Shown here piece after piece: positions 1 to 7,508 of a DNA stretch of 64,000 nt; positions within the stretch are counted from its first letter, which is position 1, and each line of letters begins with the position of its first letter. Origin of the DNA: Flavobacteriales bacterium (lineage in GTDB: Bacteria > Bacteroidota > Bacteroidia > CAIKAF01); the NCBI GenBank assembly GCA_025451235.1, contig JANWKT010000017.1:62001-126000 (forward strand), written 5' to 3'. Under the pieces are notes generated by a model. It did not search any database. It worked only from the letters and a program-made list of their open reading frames with translations, and was not told where the DNA came from. The translations under genes were made by a program, and so were the position numbers.

Positions 1-1188
1 GATGGCAAAGTCATCAAAACTGGTATTCACAGGATAACCAATATTTTCAGGATCCCCAAAACTGCCTGCAGAATGCCGGGCAATAAAAATATCAAGACCC
101 CCTAATCCTACATGACCTTTTGAAGCGAAAAACAAATCTCCATCATGCGAAATGGATGGAAACATCTCATCATAGGCGGTATTGATCTTTGCTCCAAGGT
201 TTTCGGGTTGAGACCAGGATCCATTCATAAGGGTTGATTTATAAATATCCAATTTCCCATAACCTCCCGGCATATCGGAAACGAAATAAAGGGTATTCCC
301 ATCCGCTGAAAAGCAGGCATGACCTACATTATAAGAGGAGTTATTGTAAGGAAATGGCTTGATCTCCTTCTTATTAATCTTATTCGGGAATGTATTAGCA
401 TCAATGGTAACATAATACAATCCCAAACGGATAATTTCATTCTTGCCGTATTTACCAGGAATATTCATAGTTACCATCGCCAGGTTATTGGCCTCGCTAA
501 TGGCATAAGGTCCATCATGCGGAACCAGTTCCTTATCCACTGATATTTTTACCATTTTAGCAGACTTGTATTCTCCCTTTTTATTGGGTTGAGCGACATA
601 AGTATTCACAAAAAAAGTTTGATCCCAGCCGAATACCCTGTTTACAAAAGCCTGGTTATGCCTATAAGAAGTAAAAAGAATATTGTCTTTATAAATCATG
701 GGCGCAAAGTCTCCCAACCCCTTGCTAAAAGGAAGTTTTTTGATCTTAAAGCTAGCACTGTCGAGCTTTAATTCTGTATGGTAATTGGGTTGTTTTAGAT
801 ATTGATTGGCCCAGGTGTCTCCGGGGTTTTGAGCAACTATTGCCTGCATTACCTTATAGGCTGCCTCATAATTTCCTAAGGTCCTCAGCGTTTCTACAAA
901 ATTATGGTTATCCTCGGCGGTAGTCAGGTTTTTATCAAAAAGGATCTGGTATAACTTAGCAGCTTGCTTATAGTTTTGTGAAAGATAATAGGAAAGGGCT
1001 GCTTTTTTTACCACATCCCAGTCCTGGCTTTTTCCCTTAATGGTTTTATTGCCCAGATCATTATAAATAGGTGCGGCTGCTTCATATGCAAATGCATTGA
1101 AGTATTCATCGGCCATTTTTTTCTTCAGCCCTTGGGCTGAAATCCCTATGGTACATCCAAAAAAAATAATACTTAAAAATATTCTCAT
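1..1188 (-). CDS. OmpA/PD40-type outer-membrane protein, C-terminus cut by window edge
   Basis: The reading frame is open from the ATG at 1188 to base 1, giving 396 residues with no stop, so the 3' part lies outside the window. The N-terminus is a short signal peptide ending in ISAQG. Residues of about 30-130 look like helical TPR-type repeats (YKQAAKLYQILFDKN, LGNYEAAYKVMQAIV). From about residue 150 come WD40-like PD40 beta-propeller blades with the phrases SADGNTLYFVSD, GGLDIF and ISHDGDLFFAS. This layout is that of the TPR-PD40-OmpA proteins that sit beside porP/sprF in Bacteroidota and are linked to T9SS and gliding. The expected C-terminal OmpA peptidoglycan-binding domain would be beyond base 1. 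It lies 11 bases downstream of porP and is probably cotranscribed. Confidence 0.85.
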   Translation of the reverse strand, partial: MRIFLSIIFFGCTIGISAQGLKKKMADEYFNAFAYEAAAPIYNDLGNKTIKGKSQDWDVVKKAALSYYLSQNYKQAAKLYQILFDKNLTTAEDNHNFVETLRTLGNYEAAYKVMQAIVAQNPGDTWANQYLKQPNYHTELKLDSASFKIKKLPFSKGLGDFAPMIYKDNILFTSYRHNQAFVNRVFGWDQTFFVNTYVAQPNKKGEYKSAKMVKISVDKELVPHDGPYAISEANNLAMVTMNIPGKYGKNEIIRLGLYYVTIDANTFPNKINKKEIKPFPYNNSSYNVGHACFSADGNTLYFVSDMPGGYGKLDIYKSTLMNGSWSQPENLGAKINTAYDEMFPSISHDGDLFFASKGHVGLGGLDIFIARHSAGSFGDPENIGYPVNTSFDDFAI

Positions 1189-1199
1189 ACGACAGGGAA

Positions 1200-2147
1200 T
1201 TAAAAGTAACTGAAGTACCTGGGTGATAAATAATTCTTTTGTTTTTTGCGGATATCCACCTGGAACATTACCTCGTGGCTACCATATTGGTTGAATCGGA
1301 GATCGTTGTATGCAAAATCGAAGGCATAACCAATGGTAAACATATCCGCAAAGGTATAGGTTATATTAAATCCTGCAGATTCATTGAAACGCCACATGGC
1401 CCCGGCCCAAATTTTTTCGTAAAAAAGGAAACTGGCATTTAAATCAAAGGTAAGAGGTGAATTAGGAGTTATTTTAACCAGGGCCCCCGGTTTAAATTTT
1501 ATCACGCTGTTTAAATCAAAAACATAGCCCCCCATTATATAAAAATGTCTGGCTGATCTCGAGGTTCCTGCAACCGCAGGATTGTTGAGGTCATTTTCCA
1601 ATATTCTTGGTAAAGAAACCCCCACATAATGCTTTTTGCCATAATAATAAAGACCTCCTCCGATGTTCCCTACCGTATTGGAAAAAGCGACGGCCGTTGG
1701 ATCTGTTGGATCATTAATAATCATATTGTTAGGATTCATTTGCCAGAGATCCACCCCTGCATTTACCCCAAAAGCCAGGCGATGGTTATTTCGATTGAGC
1801 CTAATAGAAAAAGCAAAATCGGCGTAGATGGAGGTCCTGTTCCTGGCACCAATGATATCGTTCACAATGTTCAGTCCGAGTCCTATGTTCTGCTTGGCCA
1901 CAGGGGCATGAACAGATAGGAACTGGGTATTAGGCGCTCCATTGATTCCTACCCATTGGAACCGGCCTATGGCTGTGATATTTAAACTTCCCCTGCTCCC
2001 TGCATAAGCGGGGTTAAAATTAAGTGCATTGAACATATACAGAGAGCTCTGTTCCTCTTGCTGGGCAAAAGAATGAGAATAAAAAAGAACAGACAAGCAA
2101 AGTAATAAGCCGGTTTTTTTAAACAATTTTTGTGCTCTTCTTTTCAT
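1200..2147 (-). CDS. PorP/SprF family type IX secretion system membrane protein
   Basis: The 315-residue protein has a signal peptide ending near HSFAQQ, followed by the family-typical opening SLYMFNALNFNPAYAGSRG and a predicted outer-membrane beta-barrel ending in an aromatic residue (SPRYFSYF). In the family, PorP/SprF proteins are outer-membrane components or accessory factors of the T9SS and are often paired with an OmpA/PD40 protein, as here. The length is normal for the family. The start at 2147 is supported by the lysine/arginine-rich n-region (MKRRAQKLFKK). Many Bacteroidota carry several paralogues next to large adhesins, so this copy need not be the core PorP of the secretion machine. 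Confidence 0.9.
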   Translation of the reverse strand: MKRRAQKLFKKTGLLLCLSVLFYSHSFAQQEEQSSLYMFNALNFNPAYAGSRGSLNITAIGRFQWVGINGAPNTQFLSVHAPVAKQNIGLGLNIVNDIIGARNRTSIYADFAFSIRLNRNNHRLAFGVNAGVDLWQMNPNNMIINDPTDPTAVAFSNTVGNIGGGLYYYGKKHYVGVSLPRILENDLNNPAVAGTSRSARHFYIMGGYVFDLNSVIKFKPGALVKITPNSPLTFDLNASFLFYEKIWAGAMWRFNESAGFNITYTFADMFTIGYAFDFAYNDLRFNQYGSHEVMFQVDIRKKQKNYLSPRYFSYF

Positions 2148-2266
2148 CTAACTTAGGAATTTGGCAATATCCTTGATATCGTAACTTACAATATTATAAA
2201 TTTTTGTTGAAAACATCAAATTAAAGGCGTATTTGCTAGAAAGTTAAGAAAATCCCCGGATTATTT

Positions 2267-2274
2267 TATCTTTG
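2267..2274 (+). promoter_or_regulatory. -7 box TATCTTTG of the gene at 2328
   Basis: TATCTTTG matches the Bacteroidota primary-sigma -7 consensus TAnnTTTG and lies 53 bases before the start codon at 2328, giving a leader of roughly 50 bases. No convincing -33 TTTG is seen at the usual distance. Confidence 0.45.
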
Positions 2275-2327
2275 ACGCCGGGCCAAAAATGCATAATAAT
2301 TAAAGTGGCCCTATTGAATTTTAGCCT

Positions 2328-3929
2328 ATGAAAGTTAAATTATTGGTTCTGGCATCCATAGCGATCATTGCCTCAAATGCCTCAAATGCTCAACTTGCCG
2401 ACATTACTTGGGGCGATGCTTCCAAGTTGAACACAAAATCAGTAAACACAAGTATTTTTGCGAATGAAAGCGATTATCTGTATTCCGCTAGGACCCTTCC
2501 GGCGGTTTATGGCGATGGCCCGATCTATATTGATAAGGTAAACAAGAGCAGCTTAAATACCGAATCTTCTTTTGAGATCTATAATCCTACCATGTATTCT
2601 ACCGATGTGAAGGTAGCCCGCTATTTACAATACAATGAAGTGATTAAAACAAAGGATGGTTTTATCGTGTTTTTTACTGAGCCCGACTATGTGAAATATA
2701 CCTTCACTTCTTATTGCCAGAAGTTCGATAACAACGGTAAAAAGGTAGGGACTCTTACCTCTTTACAGATCTTCCAGGGGCACGAAAAAACAGTGATCGG
2801 GAAATTTATTGTGATTAGGTCACCATTGAATGATGGATTCTTCCTGATGTATTCCAGGCCTTTTATCCAATATGACAACGAATACCTTATTTTCGACTTC
2901 TTTGACTATAACCTGGAGAAAAAATGGGAGAGAAAACAAAAATTCCCATTAAACGGAAAAGAGTTTGAACCTCGTCAATACAAAACCAATATCCAGGACA
3001 GTACCCTATATTTGGTAGTAAGAGTTCTGGATGAAACGGAAGAAGAAAGGTTGAAGAAAAACAATCAAAAGACCAACTATTCTTTTGCGTTGCTATCGTT
3101 TAAATTTGACCCTGCCGACACCAACAGCACATTCAATAGTACAAATATTCATCTCCCTAAAAAATATATTTCTGATATTTCATTTGAGGTAAGTAACCAT
3201 GAGTTGATATTTGCCGGCTTATTTTCGGATAAAAAAGATATGGAAGCCAGTGGCGCTTATTGCATCGTATTAGAGGAATATAGTAAAAAGGTACGTTCCA
3301 CCCATATGATGGATTTTGATAAGACCTTTACAGAAAAGTTCCTTGAAAATGATAAAATGGCCGCACAAAGAGGGGAAGGGATCCGTGATTTTCAAGTAAA
3401 AGATTTACAAATTACCAATGATGGTTCAATTTATCTTCTGGCCGAAAATGTATTTGCTGCTTTTTATGCTGGAAAAGTAAGAGGCTTTACTGAAATTGTT
3501 TATGCCCCTTACTACAACAATGTAGTGGTGGTAAAAATCGGCAATGACCGTAAAGTAGGCTGGATCACCTCGGTGATTAAAAGACAAAAAGAGCCTAAAT
3601 TTACTACCAACGAATTTTCGGGATTTTCTTTGTCTTATACTTATGCCATCTACAATGATAAAGTGGTGGTGATCTATAATGATAATCTTCAAAACCTGAA
3701 AGTACAGTCTCCGCTTGAACTTAAATATGTGAGTTCCTACAAAGGGACTGTTCCTGTGCTTGCCACTATTAATAGCAAAGGCGAAGTGGGACGGGATGTT
3801 TTATTTGAGGGTGGGGACTCCAAAGTGGTTCTTTGTCCTAAAACAAGTGTGGTGGAAAAACAAAGCCAGATCTATATTTATACCATGCTGGGTAATACCC
3901 AACGTTGGGGATTGTTTAAATTCTATTAA
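2328..3929 (+). CDS. secreted or periplasmic protein of unknown function (533 aa)
   Basis: The protein has a clear signal peptide (residues 1-22, ending SNASNAQ) and is otherwise soluble. I do not recognise a named domain. Alternating beta-rich stretches such as FIVFFTEP, GFFLMYSRPF, IYLLAENVFAAFYAG and VVIYNDN, with aromatic-rich strands, suggest an all-beta fold such as a propeller. Similar large secreted proteins of unknown role are common in this phylum. It is divergent from porP and ends just before a strong hairpin terminator, so it is probably a single-gene transcript. Confidence 0.8.
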   Translation: MKVKLLVLASIAIIASNASNAQLADITWGDASKLNTKSVNTSIFANESDYLYSARTLPAVYGDGPIYIDKVNKSSLNTESSFEIYNPTMYSTDVKVARYLQYNEVIKTKDGFIVFFTEPDYVKYTFTSYCQKFDNNGKKVGTLTSLQIFQGHEKTVIGKFIVIRSPLNDGFFLMYSRPFIQYDNEYLIFDFFDYNLEKKWERKQKFPLNGKEFEPRQYKTNIQDSTLYLVVRVLDETEEERLKKNNQKTNYSFALLSFKFDPADTNSTFNSTNIHLPKKYISDISFEVSNHELIFAGLFSDKKDMEASGAYCIVLEEYSKKVRSTHMMDFDKTFTEKFLENDKMAAQRGEGIRDFQVKDLQITNDGSIYLLAENVFAAFYAGKVRGFTEIVYAPYYNNVVVVKIGNDRKVGWITSVIKRQKEPKFTTNEFSGFSLSYTYAIYNDKVVVIYNDNLQNLKVQSPLELKYVSSYKGTVPVLATINSKGEVGRDVLFEGGDSKVVLCPKTSVVEKQSQIYIYTMLGNTQRWGLFKFY

Positions 3930-3947
3930 TCCATCCTAAAATATTCA

Positions 3948-3976
3948 GAAAGCCACGATGTTCGTGGCTTTTTTTG
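3948..3976 (+). terminator. intrinsic terminator after the 533-aa gene
   Basis: A perfect 8-bp stem AGCCACGA/TCGTGGCT with a 3-base loop is followed by a run of seven T. It lies 20-45 bases after the stop at 3929 and 24 bases before the convergent AraC gene end; A-rich bases on the left side could give weaker termination on the other strand. Confidence 0.85.
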
Positions 3977-3999
3977 TTCCATGCAAAATGGACAAAAAA

Positions 4000-4872
4000 T
4001 TAGCGAAAACGTTTTTGGGATTCTTCCCTGTATTCTTTTACAGAAAGCCCGGTATATTGTTTGAAGAATTTGCTGAAATGCGCAGGATCTTCAAAATTCA
4101 GTTGGTAAGCAATTTCCTTGCTCATAAGATCTGTATTGAACAATAAACGCTTGGCCTCCAGGATAATTCTTTCGCGGATAATATCACTGGCATGCTTGGC
4201 TGAATAATGGGTACATTCGTTGTTCAACACCTTTAAGCTTGTATTCAATTCCTCAGCATATTGACCAGGCATATGCCACTCTTTGAATTTTGATTCAAGT
4301 AGTTTTTTGAATCTTGAAAATAATCTTCCTTCAGAAATATTATTCAGATCGTCTTTTTGAATCCCTCTTTGTAAATAATATTTATAGAGAATAATATAAA
4401 TATATGACCTGATGGCAGGTGTACAATCCAGGTTACATCCGTTGATCTCGTTGTTGATATGGTCAATCAGGTTATAGATCTTATAAAACTCCACCGGATT
4501 GAGTACGATCGTTTCAGCAGTATCCTTATGAGCTCCCAGGTTATTGATGAGGTCAATTAAATCCTGCGAGGGTAAAACAAAATTCTCGGTAAACGTAACC
4601 ACTTTTCCTTTGGAGTCCTGGCTGCGGTTTACCTTATGGATCTGGCCGGGAAATACAATATGCACACAGCCTGGCTGAATGGAATAAGGGGTAAAGTCGA
4701 TCAAATGCTCTCCTGTACCTTGTTCAAATAAAAATATCTCGTAATAATTATGCCTGTGAGCTGTATTGGTAGGGTAGCCTGCTTGAAATTCTAATCCCTG
4801 GATCTTAAAGGGCATGCCCAACGTATCTGCATCGTCAAAATGATGTACTGGAATAATGGCTTCTGTACTCAT
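4000..4872 (-). CDS. AraC family transcriptional regulator with N-terminal cupin domain
   Basis: Residues of about 20-90 form an AraC-type cupin sensor domain (HRHNYYEIFLFEQG, IQPGCVHIVFPGQIH). The C-terminal 100 residues form two helix-turn-helix motifs, the second typical of the family (SKEIAYQLNFEDPAHFSKFFKQY then TGLSVKEYR). The ATG at 4872 is preferred; a longer frame would begin with TTG at 4890. A weak -7-like TATATTCG lies upstream. It may belong to one transcript with the two small genes at 4919-5711, which run the same way, but it could also be independent. The target genes and the effector cannot be told from sequence. Confidence 0.9.
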   Translation of the reverse strand: MSTEAIIPVHHFDDADTLGMPFKIQGLEFQAGYPTNTAHRHNYYEIFLFEQGTGEHLIDFTPYSIQPGCVHIVFPGQIHKVNRSQDSKGKVVTFTENFVLPSQDLIDLINNLGAHKDTAETIVLNPVEFYKIYNLIDHINNEINGCNLDCTPAIRSYIYIILYKYYLQRGIQKDDLNNISEGRLFSRFKKLLESKFKEWHMPGQYAEELNTSLKVLNNECTHYSAKHASDIIRERIILEAKRLLFNTDLMSKEIAYQLNFEDPAHFSKFFKQYTGLSVKEYREESQKRFR

Positions 4873-4918
4873 AGGGGCTGTTTTATTCAACGAATATATG
4901 AATAAAATTGTATTTTAT

Positions 4919-5353
4919 TTACTCATAGAAAACCCGCCTTCCAAACCAACATCCTAATAATGAGCAGAATATAATAATTACCAGGGTGGCCTTAGAGAAG
5001 AAATTATACATTAAAAACTCCCTGATGGTCTGATCGGCGATCCCCAGGTAGGGGTGAAAAATAAAAACAAACAACACCCAGCTATGGTTCGCAATGGCTA
5101 AAAACCGCAAATTCACCAATGGGATCCCGGTAAACGACCAAAAATAGCTGGCAATGGCCGAACAAAAGGTAACCATCGTGATGGTAAAGATCAATACCAA
5201 TGCAATTCCCTGATTGAGTTCCTGCATTTTCCAAAACCAGGGAAAAACCAAGGTCCCTATGAATACAAAAATCAGGTTAGAAACTACAATACCGGCCGCT
5301 AAATATTTTTTTGAATGATTACTCGCCATGCTATTACTTTTAATGGAGTTCAT
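4919..5353 (-). CDS. small integral membrane protein (four predicted helices)
   Basis: The 144-residue protein has four hydrophobic segments of transmembrane length (about residues 18-38, 51-73, 85-103 and 118-138) and short polar ends. No family is recognised. I chose the ATG at 5353, four bases after the stop of the preceding gene; a longer frame would start with TTG at 5371, and a third ATG at 5329 is also possible. A TATTTTTG box lies about 15 bases before 5353 inside the end of the upstream gene, so it may have its own promoter in addition to read-through. Confidence 0.75.
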   Translation of the reverse strand: MNSIKSNSMASNHSKKYLAAGIVVSNLIFVFIGTLVFPWFWKMQELNQGIALVLIFTITMVTFCSAIASYFWSFTGIPLVNLRFLAIANHSWVLFVFIFHPYLGIADQTIREFLMYNFFSKATLVIIIFCSLLGCWFGRRVFYE

Positions 5354-5357
5354 GATA

Positions 5358-5711
5358 TCAATAAGGAACAAAAATAAAACCGGCGTCAGTCTCCGAAGCT
5401 ACCACGAACAAACAAATGTATTCTTTAACGGGTTTATACTGAGTAATAAAAAACCGGGCTTTATCCACCTGGATGATCCCAGCCTTGATAAGATCCTCGG
5501 CCGTACTGGCAAAGATTGACCAATTGGTTTGCAGCTCCTCCTTATCCAGGATCAATTCACCTATCGGGAAAAAATCCTTCGAGGCAATAAAAACCGGATA
5601 ATTGGATACTCCTTCGTCTACGATCGCATTGGAAGCCTCCATGATAGGCTCTTTAAAAAGGGCGAGGTCTTTTTCAAGACTTTCTAAATAAGAAGGTTTT
5701 TCGTTGATCAT
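5358..5711 (-). CDS. conserved-looking hypothetical cytoplasmic protein (117 aa)
   Basis: A small soluble protein without signal peptide or membrane segment. It contains an alternating alpha/beta pattern with phrases such as NYPVFIASKDFFPIGELIL and YICLFVVASETDAGFIFVPY. The function is unknown. A TACTTTTG -7 box lies about 15 bases before the ATG at 5711. The adjacent membrane-protein gene starts just after its stop, which suggests coupling between the two. Confidence 0.7.
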   Translation of the reverse strand: MINEKPSYLESLEKDLALFKEPIMEASNAIVDEGVSNYPVFIASKDFFPIGELILDKEELQTNWSIFASTAEDLIKAGIIQVDKARFFITQYKPVKEYICLFVVASETDAGFIFVPY

Positions 5712-5779
5712 TTTTTAACCGTCCCGCAAAAGTAGGTATTATCAACTAAAATGAGAGGAGAAGGAAAGAATAAATCAAA

Positions 5780-6319
5780 TTATTTCAATTCAGATTGAAA
5801 GGTCCCGGTATACGTTTCCCAGGGGGTGGATTTATAGGAGTTTGTGCCAAAAAACTTCAAAACCGGTTCTATCTGCTCCGGGGTTTGATAGCCCGAAATA
5901 GCTTGAATAATGTTCATTTCCTCATCCATATAGCAGATGGTAGGGTAGCCTCGCGACTGGTTGTTGAACAGTACCGTGGTGAGTTCATGGTACGCTTTTT
6001 TGGTATTGGGGTCAAATATCAGTTTATACACCTTGCCTTTATATTCCACATCAGCATCCTTTTCGGCATTGAATTTTACGGCATAAAAATATTGGTCTAT
6101 GATGGCAGCTATTTTGGTGTGCTGAAAAGTTTTTTGATCCATTACTTTACACCAACCACACCAATCCGTATAAATATCGATCAGAAATTTTTTGGGGGTC
6201 GTTTTGTTTAACTCCTTCGCCTCCGCCAACGTATGCCATTTCAAAGTTACTGTAGATTGGGCGATTGCCCCTGCTACTAGTAAAAATGTCATGGCCCCCA
6301 ATAAGATGGTCTTTTTCAT
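5780..6319 (-). CDS. secreted thioredoxin-fold protein (DUF255-like)
   Basis: The protein has a signal peptide (ending AGAIAQS) and a thioredoxin-like domain with the redox motif CGWC (Cys54 and Cys57) in the context IYTDWCGWCKVMD. This is the arrangement of periplasmic thioredoxin/DUF255-type proteins of Bacteroidota that reduce or isomerise disulfides. Length (179 aa) fits. A TATCTTTA box lies about 40 bases before the start. It appears to be transcribed alone. Confidence 0.88.
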   Translation of the reverse strand: MKKTILLGAMTFLLVAGAIAQSTVTLKWHTLAEAKELNKTTPKKFLIDIYTDWCGWCKVMDQKTFQHTKIAAIIDQYFYAVKFNAEKDADVEYKGKVYKLIFDPNTKKAYHELTTVLFNNQSRGYPTICYMDEEMNIIQAISGYQTPEQIEPVLKFFGTNSYKSTPWETYTGTFQSELK

Positions 6320-6473
6320 ACCTTAAAATAGATGATTAAATGTACCATTTTTCTACTAAAGATAGATCCCTTCGATCCATTCTTTAACAAAATTAACACG
6401 AAAAATTGACCTAAGAATTCTTAAATAGAGCTCGTGGGTTTGATTACAAAATATAACTAATACATACACGTTA

Positions 6474-7238
6474 TCAAAAAACGGCCAGTTCGTCAAAGCT
6501 TGCCTTGATGAGGAGATCATTCGCCAGTCGGCTGGCGCCTATACGTGTTAGTTCAGGGACGAGCCATTCAGCACCTAAAATACTATCAATAATTTCGCAG
6601 TATTCCAAGGCTTGGTCTACGGTAGATATACCCCCCGAAATTTTAATTCCTTTCCTCAAACCTGTTTCTGCATAAAAATCCTTGATCGCATAACAAATAT
6701 ACTTCGCGGCTTCCGGAGTAGCACCTATCGCCGATTTCCCGGTTGAGGTTTTTACAAAATCTGCCCCCACATGCAGGGCCAGAATCGACGCCCCGGTAAT
6801 ATTTTGTTCTGTTGCCAGCTCTCCTGACTCAATGATCACTTTTAATTTCCTGCTTCCCGCGATCTCCTTAATGAGCTTCATTTCTACCCCACAATCTTCC
6901 AGTTTTCCTGAAAGAAAATAACCCCTGTTGATCACCATATCAATTTCGGTGGCTCCTTTTTCAACGGCAGCATGTGTCTCCAACATTTTTACCTGGGTAA
7001 AGGTTTGCCCTGTTGGGAAGCCCACTACGGCTGCCAGCTCAACCGGCAAAGCATAAGCGTTGGCCTTTAATACCTCTATCCAGTTTGGAAATACACAGAT
7101 GGCGGCGGGTAAAAAAATTTCCTCTGTTTTTTCATAAACGGTTCTCACCTTCCTTGCCAGTCCCATGATCTTTACCTCATCATCCAATGGATCAAGTGAG
7201 GTGATATCTAAAAGACCATATAGTTTTTCAAGTCTCAT
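6474..7238 (-). CDS. deoC: deoxyribose-phosphate aldolase
   Basis: This cytoplasmic class I aldolase cleaves 2-deoxyribose 5-phosphate to glyceraldehyde 3-phosphate and acetaldehyde in deoxynucleoside breakdown. The Schiff-base lysine is Lys163 in GADFVKTSTGKS, with the partner residues Asp100 (EIDMV) and Lys199 (GIKISGG). The length (254 aa) matches the longer DeoC subgroup. No other deo genes are nearby in the window. No -7 box is obvious immediately upstream of its start at 7238. Confidence 0.95.
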   Translation of the reverse strand: MRLEKLYGLLDITSLDPLDDEVKIMGLARKVRTVYEKTEEIFLPAAICVFPNWIEVLKANAYALPVELAAVVGFPTGQTFTQVKMLETHAAVEKGATEIDMVINRGYFLSGKLEDCGVEMKLIKEIAGSRKLKVIIESGELATEQNITGASILALHVGADFVKTSTGKSAIGATPEAAKYICYAIKDFYAETGLRKGIKISGGISTVDQALEYCEIIDSILGAEWLVPELTRIGASRLANDLLIKASFDELAVF

Positions 7239-7496
7239 ATCTTACCAATTTTGGGCATTCCATCCTCCCTTTTAGGTAATGGATGAGTAGTAGGTTGTAA
7301 TATTAAGTTACCGGTTACCCATCAGCCATCACCATCCTACACTTCGGGTCGCCACGTTTTTGGTCCGGCTTCACCTCGGCCTTTTCACGTCACTAATGCC
7401 AACCCGAAAGAGATTTTCCTTCTAGAAGGCAAAATACATAAAATTTTAAATCTGGTTAAAGAATCCTTAATTCCCTTGCAACATAGGCCTTATTGT

Positions 7497-7504
7497 TAAC
7501 TTTG
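7497..7504 (+). promoter_or_regulatory. promoter with -7 box TAACTTTG abutting the start codon
   Basis: TAACTTTG lies four bases before the ATG at 7509, and a TTG that could be the -33 element is at 7476-7478 (18 bases between). Transcription would start at or next to the A of ATG, so the mRNA is predicted to be leaderless. Confidence 0.6.
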
Positions 7505-7508
7505 CACC

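Noticed and set aside
7239-7496. Structured element in the gap before the barrel gene
   Set aside because: Only short matches such as TTCGGGT/ACCCGAA at about 7344 and 7403 were found; not enough to call a riboswitch or repeat.
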